Shown here piece by piece: positions 25,401-36,196 of a DNA stretch of 64,000 nucleotides. The position numbers and the translations under genes were made by a program. This DNA is from Saccoglossus kowalevskii. Taxonomy: Eukaryota > Hemichordata > Enteropneusta > Harrimaniidae. Numbering within the stretch: the first letter of the stretch is position 1; the number at the start of each line of letters is the position of its first letter. The stretch is from assembly GCF_000003605.2 (NCBI RefSeq), contig NW_003156733.1:412503-476502 (forward strand), in the 5' to 3' direction. The notes beneath the pieces were generated by a model. That model was not told where the DNA came from, searched no databases, and saw nothing but the letters and a program-made list of their open reading frames with translations.

Positions 25401-28400
25401 GCAACATGAAATAACACTAGCTGATGTCACATTTAAGAGGTATGCAAAGCACTTGTCGTCTACATTATAGCACATGGAATGGCAAAATTTTTGCTACGTA
25501 ATGTGTATCTATACATAGTCGCATATGTAATTTTGAAAACGGTGCAAGATAGTTTACGTATATGCGCATTAATCTCTCTTGCGTAATTGGTTCTTGGATT
25601 TGCACTTCTCAATTGTGAATATGAAATTAGTCATAGAGTGTGAATTATGTTTTTTATCATAAAGATAATTTTAAATATCAGACTTACATTGTAAAAAATC
25701 ACCGTTACTCTAAACTGATAATATTGTAGCTAATCAAACAAACCACGCGTTGATTGTAACAACGTATGTACTAGACTTACACTTACCATACTGCTCTCCG
25801 ACACGGAGTCAAAACTATTGATGTTAATGTTGCAGGAAACGACAGTCGGCTCACCTGGCATAACAATGTATTCAGACAATTAGCATATTTCTACTTGGTG
25901 GGTGCGAAAACTGTTATATCATTAATTTGATTAGGTTTCACAATGTGTCATATCTAGTTCGCAATGATATCATGTATACACTGTACATGTCGGAAGCACG
26001 TTCATGTTTTTCATTAAAACACACTGTTTTAATTGAAAGCACACTGTTGTAGTTAAAAAACATGTGTATTATATAATAAAACACTTGTATTTTCTATCAA
26101 AACAGTAGTGTTTTAGTATTTTTAGAAAAGTGTTTCAGGGAGTTATTAAAACACTTTTTGATAAAAAAATAAGCACATTGTAAACACAAAAATAAACTTT
26201 TTCAAAATAAAACACTGAGTGTTAACGTTGCCCTAAATGTGTCATTAGAGTGTTTATTGTTAAAATATTTATGGGTTAATGGATCCAACTTTATTCAAAC
26301 AGTATTAACAAAAGTAAGTGAAACGTCTGGGGACGCGAGAGTAGACATTATGGTATATATGCCAACTAGTCAATCACCGAAAGTGACGTAATCAACGCAA
26401 AATGATAGGTCATGACATTACCTACAGAAAATAATTTTATGTCACGCACCAACCTTCATGGTCTCACCAACTAGAAATCGAGACACGTGGTGAATTAAGT
26501 ACCTGGTGGCCTAACATATTTTATTAATCCGCATTTGGTGAACGGTAGTTGTAGTTCCAATCGCACCCGAGCATTCTCACATGTCATTTAAACAAGTGAT
26601 TTTTCTCGAAACATTTTCAATTTGAAACACTTCAGAAAGCAAAATCACCAACGATCTTTCAACCCGAAACACCAGACTATTAATGTTTCGCAAAGTGTTA
26701 ATGTATAAGACAAATTTGTGTCCATGAGAGTAAAACACTAAAACATTTTTCTTCCAAATTGTTAAATTGTTTTATCATGAATCACTTCCAAAAACAAACA
26801 CACATGTAATGTTTCAAGGTAAAACACTCGACTATGCTTGCTTTATAAGTGTCTATGTATACGACATGTAAACAATTTCATCAGTTTAACTAAAACACTT
26901 TTCTTGCGTATTGTTTTATCATGAAGCACTTTCTAAAACAAACACACATGTAATGTTTCAAGGTAAAATGACTATGAATGTTTTTAAAGTATTTACGTAT
27001 ATAACATGTACAAACATTCATTAGAGTAACTAAAACACTTTTCTTTGAAACTGTTTTATTTTGAGGCACTTCAGAAAAAAACACACACATGCAATGTTCC
27101 AACCTAAATGTTCCTAACCGATTATATACAGGTCACTTTTGTATGCCGTCTATGCATCTATAATGTACACAGTACTTATTATCGACTGTATGCAGCATAT
27201 TTATTGTAAAAATAAATGCTCACACACGTCACATTTGTCAGCAAGTCATACTGTGCATGTATCGATAAATTTATCGATTTTAGTATTTTGCGAGTGTGCA
27301 TGCTATGTACTTGTCACAAGTTTTATAACCGATGGTGTTGTTATCAATGTTAAAATTAGTAAGCTGGATGACGCTGCGCTAAACAGGCATTAATTCCCTG
27401 TGATCTAATCATTAGATTGAATTTCTTTACATCTGTTTTTCTATTGGCGGAGCCTCGGTGTTGAATTCCAATATGGTGATTACCACGAACCTGTGCGAAT
27501 TTGTGCCTAATTTAAACGAGCTCATCTAACCCTCTAATAATACATAACCATTGTTATTTAGAAATGTAATTAATACAATAAATACAATATGAAAGCAAAT
27601 ATTGAACAATAAATAGGTTTGCTACTTCTTTTCAAATATTTTGAAATACCTTTCGTAAACGACGGTAGACATTAATGTATGTTGCGCGTTTAAGTAACTG
27701 GTAACGTGTGTCGTGAGCACGTTCATTCATATTGAATTGTACTATCGGGAGTGTGTGGACAGGTGGCATACTCGTTGAAGAAGCAATTACAACTTGAACC
27801 GAATGACGACTTTTTTGATTTTCTGAGAAAAGAAGGGAACCGGAAGTTATCCTAAACAAACCTGAGTGTATGATAATATTGTTGCTCCGTAACGAAGCGG
27901 GTGGCAAGTGTATTTGATATAGCAAGCGTCGGCAGTTGTGTACTAATTGATATTTGCAGCGGCCTCCATTCATTTAGTTATGTGCGGGGTAACTGATTAA
28001 ACTCAAGTTCGTGAATTTATTGATTCCAATATCGCATTGCTTGAAACAATAATTATAATTTATTAAACAATACTCACTGCATTTTGATTATATTATACTT
28101 TTCAGATTCAAAGAGAAACGAACGGAGCGGACAAGATGATACTGCAAATATTCGGATTTGATTTGTTCTGTTAATATGGGTTATTGTTACTTCAGTGCCC
28201 TCGTCTTATATGCGAGAAGAACTTTGGATTAATAGGTAAATATAGTTTAAAATACCACACTATTCGTTTGATGGGTGATTTTAAAAATGATAAAAATAAG
28301 CAAACAACCCATTTGACGGATAGACAATTAAAAAATGAATGAATAGAATAGATGTAGTGCATATATTCAGAGTCGAGGATTGAATGTGAATGGGATCGCA

Positions 28401-31400
28401 ATAGATGAAATTAATGATTTTTTATGCCCCAATATTTTTCCCCAGGAATTTGATGTGCCCGGAGGGACTGCATCCGAGACAACAGCACCACATGAGAAGA
28501 GATTGGGCCTTTTCATTTATGTCAGTGAGGAAAGGGTTCAAAAAGATATTATTGTTAATTTCAGTTCATTACGCATCTGTTTTGAAGTGTCAATGTTCCC
28601 AAATATGGGGTATTGTATCTACAGTTTCACGAAAGGTTTGAATTTCAGTAAACACACTTATTCACGCACTTATTCAACAACTATACATGTATGTTTTTGA
28701 ACTTACCTTATTATTCTTACTTGATTACGTGATTTGTTTATTGTTTGTTATGATTACTGTACAATAGTGCAAAGTGTCTCATCATGAAACGCATTATTTG
28801 ATATATTTTGTTTTCAAAAATGATAATGTTAATGCTTTTTTACTATCTAATCAGTGTAAATACATTTTAAAATGTGTCTCTGTTACGAGCACTGGTCAAT
28901 ATTCAGTTTGTGTTTTACTTTTCGAAGTGTTGCGATGATAAACGCTTTTTAATATATATTTCTGGTGAAAACTCTTTTCAAAATATGTGTCTAGTGAAAT
29001 CACTTTTAAAAGAGTTGTGATAGTAAACAATTCATTAACAAAGTCTTCGGTTGAGACATTTTTCTACGTGTCGTGATTATAAACACTTTACAAAATGTGT
29101 GTCTAGTAAAAACACTTTTAAAAGTTTGGTGATAATAAGCACGTTTTATACATGTTCCTGGTGGAAACACTTTACACAATGTGTGACTAGTAAAAACACT
29201 TTTCAAAAGTGTTGTGATAATACGCACTTTATATACATGTTTTTAGTGGAAACACTTTTAAAAAACGTGTTTCTAATCGTACCACTTTACATAATGTGTA
29301 ATGGGCAAAAACATCCCTGAATGTTCCAATAAAAGTGTTTTCATAATATACACTTCCCGCAATTATGCAGATTATAAAGACTTTAAGTGTTTTTAAAGTG
29401 GGGACAAGCTTATAAACACTTTAAATGTTTTATCACAAAACGGTGAAAATGTATTATTTTAAAACAGTAGTGTTGTAAAATAAGTCATTTGCGATTTAAA
29501 AAAAACACACATTTAAAATGGGGACAAAAATGTGTCATATTTTAAAACACCTAGATTTACAGTGTAATGCTATACAAATGAGAAGACTCGACTGAGTATT
29601 GCTATGTTTGGTTAAAACTCCCTTAAGTATGTTATCCCCCGACGCTGAATATAAATCATTCGAGATACATGCATATACACACACAAGGACATTACGACAT
29701 TCACATAAAAAGCCGTTGCCTCGATTGAAAAAAATTCTGGACAATATCAGCAAGTACGTTTTGTTTCCTAATTAACACCTTTTATTTCATTACTGAATTA
29801 TTGAAACTCGATCGAATCATTGATTAAAAATTAATGGATCATGTCACTACAATTCACTTTAATTATTTTCTTTGTCATCACGAGGGATTACTTTATCTAC
29901 GTAACTCCAGCAAGGTTCTAACTCATTGCTAGCCTCGGGCGTATACTTTTCTTTTATTTATAAAGAAATTGTGCATAAAATTATAAAAAATTAAATACAC
30001 TTTCCTTCGTTAAATTGCTTAAAAAATTAATTGATTTTACTACACCTAATATACTTTCTATTAGTATAACTTTGGTAAAATATTATTACTCATTGTTAAA
30101 TTACTGCAAGCAGCGTTCTTCTTTCAATTCTTCGTAACTATACAGTTTTTGTACAATCTATGTCGTCTGCTTGATCTAGAATATTACTATAAGATTCCAC
30201 ACATCATTTTATTTGAGAAATATGTGAGCTTTAAATTGCCCAACATTGTCTCATACTTCACAAATAACTTTTCATTCAATTTATCATTAAAACGTTGTTT
30301 GTTTCTCTAGTAATTAAAATACAATTGCAACACAATAAAACAATGACAGACAGACAGACAGACAGACAGACAGATACACATATACACAGCTCATCCTCTT
30401 CTCATATTTGCATAAATCTGATTTAGAAATAATTTGACGGCAATACTACTGAATTTGTGTCATCTGATCAGACAAATATAACACACCTTTAAAATACTCA
30501 CCCCTGACTGTTGGCCTCAGCTTACTCATCTGGGTGTCTCCAATTTGACTTAGTAATTTGAGATCTTCTCTAAAATATTCTCCACTCGACCTACAATACA
30601 ACATACATCAAATAAATAGGAATGAGTGACATATAAAAATAAGATTATGTTTAACATGCCATTTTTTTTTAATATCAATTGATGATTTAAAAAATGTATA
30701 TAAAAAGTAACTATGATGCTCTCAAAATGTAAACGACAAATACGACCATTTTCTGATAACTGTTTATCTAAAAAAAGTTCGAAGACCCCTATTTATTTTC
30801 AGTATTCTTACGACATGGAACACATAATAACACAAACAGGAACAACATTAAACATAACTTTAAATTTATTTCCATCCTCCTTATGTAATACAGGGCGTTC
30901 ACGTGTCAATGAACATTGATTCCAAGAATTTCAAGTGAAATTATACAGTGATATTGACAATGACATTCAGCATTGTAACCGAATATTTAATTGGTTTATC
31001 TGATATAACATTATCAAATAATATAACCTGGTATTTATGGTATGACTTGCTTCTTTATTACACACTCATTTTATAAAGTACATATAACTGTAAAGCAGAA
31101 TATAACTCGTGCGTTCTGTTATATGCGTATATTTTTTGCTCATATTTCATTAAATGCTTCAGTATTAGTTAACAATATGTAACTTTTATTTGTTATTCCA
31201 ATTTTTAAATAGTCATATAATAACAAGAAATACCATTTTAATAACAGTGTTTTTATGCCAGAAGGATAATATTTGATGTTATTAAAAACATACTACAAAT
31301 TATGTATATTTTAAAAATATTAATCAACAAACACAACATATATCAATTGTTAATCGTATGTAACTGAGTACGCCTTTGTGATATTTTCTAGCCATAAAAT

Positions 31401-34400
31401 GTCATTTTTTCTCACTTACTAATATACATCATTTCTATGTCATGGCCCCATTTATATAGAAATGTATCGTTATTCTGAACAAAGTTCATGCACGTAAACA
31501 AATTTGAACACGATACGTATTATTTTTCATATACCCATCATTGAATTGCAGGAACATATCAGTCTTTGTAGCTTAGACATGTTGAACTATCACATTTTAC
31601 CATATTTACAGTTCACACCGAGTATAATACATGCTGATCAAAGTATGGATATAGTATAAGTTCTAGCTTTACATTTTTTCCACCAGTAGAACATACAAGT
31701 AAAAACTTACTATGAAATAAACATTTTTGTATACTGTACATAACATATTCTTCTGCGTGCAAACAAAAAGAACCATTATTTGTTTTTAAAAACGATGGCG
31801 GAATCTTCATACAATCATTATTATTATTAGGCATCCAGGCGTCACATTTCTATCATTGCACATTTCATATACGTACTAATGTACATCATGTAGGAGTTAA
31901 CATAGAGTACTACTGACAACTATGCTTCGCCATTATTCAATTCTAATCATAATCCTGATAAAAGTTTGAAAATCAGCCATAATGAAAGCGGACTATAGTT
32001 TACAAGACCAGGAGAATCAGAACGTAATCCCGTCAGTCCATATGGTGGTTGAAGGCATCACATAATTACTTGTTTAAATGCCAAGACTTTTGAGATTTTT
32101 GCGCTAAGGTCGGTCATATATTAAGTTCCATTCTTGAACAAATTGAATTGTATATTACAAAGTGTTACGGATAATTCTTTTCTCGCGGGATCAGATATCA
32201 AAATATAATGGATTAGACATGTTTCACATATTTCTGTAAGTGGTTATAACATGCATTACATAAAACGTCACATTCTTTTGAAGCATGTGACCGTGATGCA
32301 ATATCGGAATGAATTACAGGACGCCTTATGTCGCTTTCAATATAGCTGACTCGTTTCGTCTTCTTACCCGTCTGATTGAAACAAAGACAAGTAATCAGTC
32401 ATTGTATGTTGCCCATTTTCTGTAGGACTGACAAGATTGTCATTCCTATTATGTCTGCGATGTTGCCTGTTGAAAATAAGTGTCATACGTTGTTATTATA
32501 AATATTAGCCCACACAAATTGGATACCAACATTTATGTTTACAAAATAGTAGTAAATGTTAATGACAAACCCCACGATTACAATATAAAAATGTTCATTA
32601 TTTGTTGAAAATGTCTACAGCCTGTCAAAAATGCATAGTGTTGTATGTCAAAAGATTTCTCCATTTCATTCTAAAAATAGCAAGTCAGTAGCAATACGTC
32701 TAATATATATACATACGACATATATTGCCTACGGTAAATTATTTCATCAAATTCAGTTACTTGAAAATCACCAGTGAACATTTATTTATCTCACGGTGAG
32801 TCGGACATCAATGAACGTTTCTCTAGTTCAAAACAGTTACTGTGATGTATAAAACACCAACGTTTTTACTACATAGTATCAGTTTCATTAGCGGTATTAG
32901 CAGGCTATGGGTCATAAAATAAAATAATAAAATAAAATTATCTCTAATTATTAATTAAATATTACGAGTATATAATAACATGAAATCAATGCCAGTAGTA
33001 AGTTTAAAAACAAACACAAACACATGCTTTTGTTTATTTAAATAAGTTATGTAATCAAATGAATGGAACAATTATGTGTTGAATGAACTGTAATATCTCC
33101 TTTATCTACTCGACCTAAATTGAAAAAAACACCATTATTGATCAAATAAGTTATTAGATAACATTGACTAAAGTGATTGCATACATCTATATGCTAATGT
33201 ACGTCTACTACGTGGATTGTGTTAAAGTAGGGCCGAGCCGCGTGCATGTGTAATACGCCCTACATAATCATTGTCCTCTCGAGAGGAACACCTGATAACA
33301 GTAGACATATTGAGCAGCAAGGGACGCAACTTTCCAGACATCTGATAGTTTACATTATGAATGACAAATAATTATCCGTAGGTACTTAACATTCCTTTTG
33401 AAGTGGTTATCAATGACAGTACAGCCTTAGGTCGCAGTATTAAGTTCCAGATACATAAATTGTTGTAAGACAACGGACCGTGTTATCTGGTCATTATTCA
33501 TATATTCAATGTATTAATTGAGTATCTGTGTTCAAAGTGTGATCATTCCTTTTATACGTAACACGATTTTCCAACCATCGTTTTTCATAAGCTGTTGTTA
33601 CACTGTGTTACATTAGAGTTATGTGTGTATATGTTATGTCTTTCCAACGTAAATTATTTTCCAAATGTACTTGAATTCGCAATTAGTAGAAATGCTCAGA
33701 CTTGATTATCCTACTTTTTTTATATAAAAAAGGACATTTAACTGAATTTATGTGAGCATGTCATTATATTAGACTGAGAGATTGCATACGAGGCAACAAC
33801 ATCAGTATTGTAAATTTATGACAATTATCTATTAATTACTCTGCATACTGAAATGAGATGCAGCATTATCTCACATCGAAATAATTACAGACTAGACACG
33901 CACACAAAAACACGCAACACATGATGCGACTTCGCCACACATCGAATCGCCTTGCCACTGTTATATCATTTTTCGTGTTAAAATGTACACCGATACTTTA
34001 ACACTGTACTTGTACTAGTCATAGTCATCCAGTCATGATTCATATATGTTAAGGAATATAAACGCCACGCCACGCCACGCCACGCTACGCCACGCCACGC
34101 CACGCCACGCAACACAACACATCACCATTTCAACAGTTAGACCTTCGTAATACTATAAACAATATCTCACTACCAGTTTTATTTATTTTATGTGGACGTC
34201 ATCTGAAATAATTCATGTTCGATAAGAAAATTAGCAAGATAACTGAAAATATATAGATGGTATTTCTTATCATTTGTAAGAGGTGTTTGATGCCGTCGAC
34301 ACAAACACTAGCTCATTAAATGTTAGTACAGATATAAGTTTGGTTATTATAGAATTTAGGGAATGTTTTTATTTATTTATAACGCAAAATTGTTTTGATG

Positions 34401-36196
34401 GATTCTCATTCCAACTAGCAGAGGAGGTGCCTTGAACACAAGACATAATCGATAAGGTCTTGGTGAAGATTCAGTTGCCATAGTAACATCAATTTTTAGA
34501 ATTATTTGTTTTGTATAATTCAAAAAAGGTAAGAATGGAGTGTCATAAGATTGTTGGAAGGAGTTGCTCTTGATACATACTAATCGATTACATTTCAACG
34601 TATACTTTGTTGCCATGGTAACGGCAAATGTTAGGAATGTTTTTTTTATAACTCAATACAAACCAAAAGAACGGATGTGGGTGAAGAGTCAGATATGATT
34701 CAGAAACTACAATTTTGAGAATTTTTTTTATTTATGGTCCCAACAATTATGTACAGAATTTCACGTAATTTGCAAGCAAGACTTTGGATGTGGATTTTGA
34801 TTTTGATTTTGATTTTGGATGTGGATCCGGTTGCTATGGAAACAGCGTATTCAGTAATGAAATATTTTTCTAGTCGCTACACATGCTCAGTTTGTAATTC
34901 AATTGTCTGTGGCACACAAGCATCGCGTGCAATCACATACGTCTACCTGAAAAAAATTCATTTTATACAAACGTTCTTCAGTATAATATACACTCGTACT
35001 TGCGCAATTTATTTCAGTATCGCTCTGTATTGGTAGAAACGATTATATAACTTGCAGGTTGTTTTTCTCAAAATTGATGAGACATATTCTATGTTTGCTA
35101 ATGACGTCCCTGGAGTGCATTACAATACAGAATATCCCGGTTGTGAAAACATGTGATCTCTAATTTTTAGATAATCGATTATACGTACTCTCGTAGACCT
35201 AATATTGGCTTTGTCTCTATTGAACAAAATGTATACACGGTTTTCATGGAAAGCTGATTGTTAAGCTCACACTCGTCCGAAACATTATGCCAGAAGAAAT
35301 AAATTATTCAGAACAGATACAATAGGATGCCGTACTCTTGCCCAACTATTTAATTGTATTGATATTTGATACCTTGCCAAAGTATTGCATGTCTAATTGA
35401 ACTCATTGTAAAGCTGCGCACATATTCACGTAGAAAAGCATATATCTATTACACTGTTCTGTTGGTCATGGCATTTTATCTGCGCAGTGAGGCAGGGTAT
35501 TTCCCTCACTCGTCAAACAGCAGCATTTACCCCATCAATCTTTATTTAGCGAATAATTATGTTTCTCTTTTAATAATTAAAAAGGACATAAACGAACACA
35601 ATTGTTTTAAAACGAAGGATTGTTCTAATTACTGTTATTGAATCAGTATTACAGATATTTTTATTTGGCGCATTCGAGACAAGGCAATGGTTAGTGCACT
35701 TTATTATTATGAATCATTTGAAAGTGTGCTACACGATTTGCATCTAGTTTGATGTACTAGATTTCCCTGTCAACATATATGTATTCAGATTCCAGGGCTG
35801 ATCGTTATATAAATTGATATATAATTTATGCTTGTGTCAAACTCATGTGTAGTAAAGTACAATACAGAGTTTTTACTTACGCCACATCGATAATTTCCGT
35901 ATATACTACGTGCAATACGTGCTTTCATTTCAACTTTGATAACCCCAAAATCGCATCGACAATAAATATGAAGTACATTATGTTCACTATGGTGAACCGC
36001 TAGTCACGTGAAAACATGTCATGTGTGATTACACATTTGTACTACATATGAAAACATACTGTTCACGAAAAAAAATGAAGTAAATATGCGTCTCTTACCC
36101 AAGAGTCATGGACACGTGCATGAGTAAAATATCGATGGTTAGAGCGTGTACCAGCACCGCATTCGATATGACCACCATGACAGTAGGATAGTCCAT
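22124..36196 (-). CDS. Cys-loop ligand-gated chloride-type channel subunit (glycine/GABA-A receptor-like), nine coding exons
   Basis: Seen: joining exons 36196-36099, 30590-30502, 25854-25787, 25296-25076, 24527-24445, 24062-23925, 23389-23160, 22795-22619 and 22465-22124 gives 481 codons plus stop, with every splice phase matching. Residues 1-33 are hydrophobic and probably a signal sequence. The extracellular domain follows, with FLRQAW (92-97), WVPDLFFTN (122-130), Cys-loop C166 to C180 with 13 residues between and FPMD inside, and ESYSY (185-189). M1 is about 250-271. PAR (278-280) precedes M2. LPK (302-304) lies in the M2-M3 loop, M3 is about 313-335 and M4 about 453-471. Known: pentameric plasma-membrane channels; PAR before M2 marks anion selectivity. 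N105, N201 and N226 are glycosylation sequons. Odd: the loop-C cysteine pair of glycine receptors is replaced by N226 and H237, and the Cys-loop begins CYMFL rather than CPMDL. Ligand is unknown: Y230, T232, F235, F92 and R94 match glycine-receptor ligand-box positions, so glycine, GABA or a related amine is plausible. Confidence 0.92.
22619..22795 (-). CDS. Coding exon 8 (177 bases): M3 and the start of the M3-M4 loop
   Basis: The acceptor TATTCCGCAG lies before 22795. It encodes AIDVWMVTCQVLVFLALLEY and then a strongly basic stretch (ERRKKREYRR). Both ends are phase 0. The donor is AAG followed by GTTTAT, weaker than the other donors here. It is chosen because it restores frame with exon 9, and no better in-phase donor is evident nearby. 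Confidence 0.88.
23160..23389 (-). CDS. Coding exon 7 (230 bases): M1 and the M2 pore helix
   Basis: The acceptor TATTGCAG lies before 23389 and the donor GTAAGT after 23160. It encodes residues 233-309: GDFTHLGVSF, M1 (GFYVLQAYVPSSLLVALSW), AAPARVALGVTTV for the selectivity filter and start of M2, then LRSQLPKIAYAT for the M2-M3 loop. The pore keeps L289 at 9', but 10'-13' reads ALVT instead of the usual TMTT. H237 occupies the second loop-C cysteine position. Confidence 0.96.
23925..24062 (-). CDS. Coding exon 6 (138 bases): loop B end to loop C
   Basis: The acceptor TTTTTATTCAG lies before 24062 and the donor GTAAAT after 23925. It encodes residues 187-232: SYNMNELVLKW, LPQYYLEGIKEF and NVTHYMT. 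Glycine receptors have a cysteine at the position of N226. The Y230 and T232 ligand-box positions are kept. Sequons occur at N201 and N226. The 138-base length matches the conserved family exon. Confidence 0.95.
24445..24527 (-). CDS. Coding exon 5 (83 bases): the Cys-loop
   Basis: The acceptor TTTCATCCTAG lies before 24527 and the donor GTAAGT after 24445. It encodes LSLVLSC, then FPMDTQEC, then HMQLES, with exactly 13 residues between C166 and C180. FPMD is kept, while the usual CPMDL start is CYMFL here. The 83-base size is the family's standard length for this exon. Confidence 0.96.
25076..25296 (-). CDS. Coding exon 4 (221 bases): ligand-binding loops D, A and E
   Basis: The acceptor TTTCATCAG lies before 25296 and the donor GTTAGA after 25076. 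It encodes residues 86-158 plus two bases of R159. DYELTIFLRQAW holds the loop D positions F92 and R94, FWVPDLFFTNAK is loop A, and LLRIDPSGNVLYSL is loop E. N105-S-T is a glycosylation sequon. The 221-base size is conserved in GABA-A receptor genes. Confidence 0.95.
25787..25854 (-). CDS. Coding exon 3 (68 bases)
   Basis: It is flanked by acceptor CCAG and donor GTAAGT. It encodes EPTVVSCNININSFDSVSES and then Met, aligning with the V-x-V-x-x-x-I-x-S-F-x-S-(I/V)-x-E strand of glycine receptors. The 68-base length is the same as the equivalent exon in vertebrate GABA-A/glycine receptor genes (established knowledge of the family). It ends in phase 0. Confidence 0.93.
26000..27110. repeat. AAAACACT-rich array, left part
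   Basis: There are many short AAAACACT and AGTGTTTT strings. From about 26769, imperfect tandem units of about 140-143 bases are visible: TGTTTTAT begins near 26769, 26912 and 27052, each followed by CACTT, AACAAACACACATG or a close variant, and TGTTTCAAGG or a close variant. It lies in the intron between exons 3 and 2. Confidence 0.65.
28740..29560. repeat. AAAACACT-rich array, right part
   Basis: Imperfect units of about 85 bases carry GTAAAAACACTTTT, GTGATAATA(A/C)GCAC and GTGGAAACACTTTA. Near the right end, AAAACAGTAGTGTT recurs as at 26099 in the left part. The last bases contain TTTACAGTGTAA. Left and right parts may be subterminal arrays of one 3.5 kb element. Confidence 0.55.
30345..30374. 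repeat. (GACA)n microsatellite
   Basis: Uninterrupted GACA units over about 30 bases, inside an intron of the channel gene close to exon 2. Confidence 0.95.
30502..30590 (-). CDS. Coding exon 2 (89 bases): N-terminal helix region of the channel subunit
   Basis: The acceptor TATTGTAG lies before 30590 and the donor GTGAGT after 30502. The exon encodes SSGEYFREDLKLLSQIGD and then a stretch ending KLRPTVR. This is the usual position of the N-terminal helix and the K/R-x-RP element that precedes the first beta strand in glycine and GABA-A receptor subunits. One base is carried in from exon 1 and one base is carried out to exon 3, completing glycine codons at both junctions. Confidence 0.85.
34062..34110. 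repeat. (CACGC)n pentanucleotide repeat
   Basis: About nine CACGC units with one variant, a GC-rich island in AT-rich intron sequence. Confidence 0.95.
34380..34850. repeat. Diverged repeat region with recurring GTTGCCATGGTAAC-like motif
   Basis: The motif occurs near 34471 (GTTGCCATAGTAAC), 34609 (GTTGCCATGGTAAC) and 34828 (GTTGCTATGGAAAC), with AGAATTTTT-like runs nearby. This is consistent with decayed tandem units of a dispersed repeat. The boundaries are approximate. Confidence 0.5.
34791..34818. repeat. (TTTTGA)n hexanucleotide repeat
   Basis: Four to five TTTTGA units, bracketed on both sides by TTGGATGTGGA. Confidence 0.85.
36099..36196 (-). CDS. Coding exon 1: start codon and signal-sequence-like segment; exon probably runs back to 36315
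   Basis: The reading frame runs from ATG at 36196-36194 (a second ATG with better context is at 36178-36176) to the donor GTAAGA after 36099. It ends with two bases of a glycine codon, exactly the phase needed by exon 2. An in-frame TAG at 36238-36236 lies upstream, so translation must begin in this exon. The peptide is hydrophobic (MVVISNAVLVHA, then LLMHV) but has no basic N-terminal residue, so the signal-peptide reading is moderate. A strong acceptor (TTTTGACTTGCAG) ends at 36316. The exon is therefore probably 217 bases, with 36197-36315 as 5' UTR spliced to a more distant first exon. The exact start and the UTR acceptor are inference. Confidence 0.62.

Larger units (their letters stand above)
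30591..36098 (-). other. Intron between coding exons 1 and 2
   Basis: 5.5 kb bounded by GTAAGA and TATTGTAG. It holds the CACGC and TTTTGA repeats and the GTTGCCATGGTAAC region. No further exon was recognised. Confidence 0.6.

Noticed and set aside
29006-29320. Frames on both strands with internally repeated peptide (SVFTSHT, SVFTRHT)
   Set aside because: The repetition comes from the AAAACACT-rich tandem DNA, not from a repeat protein.
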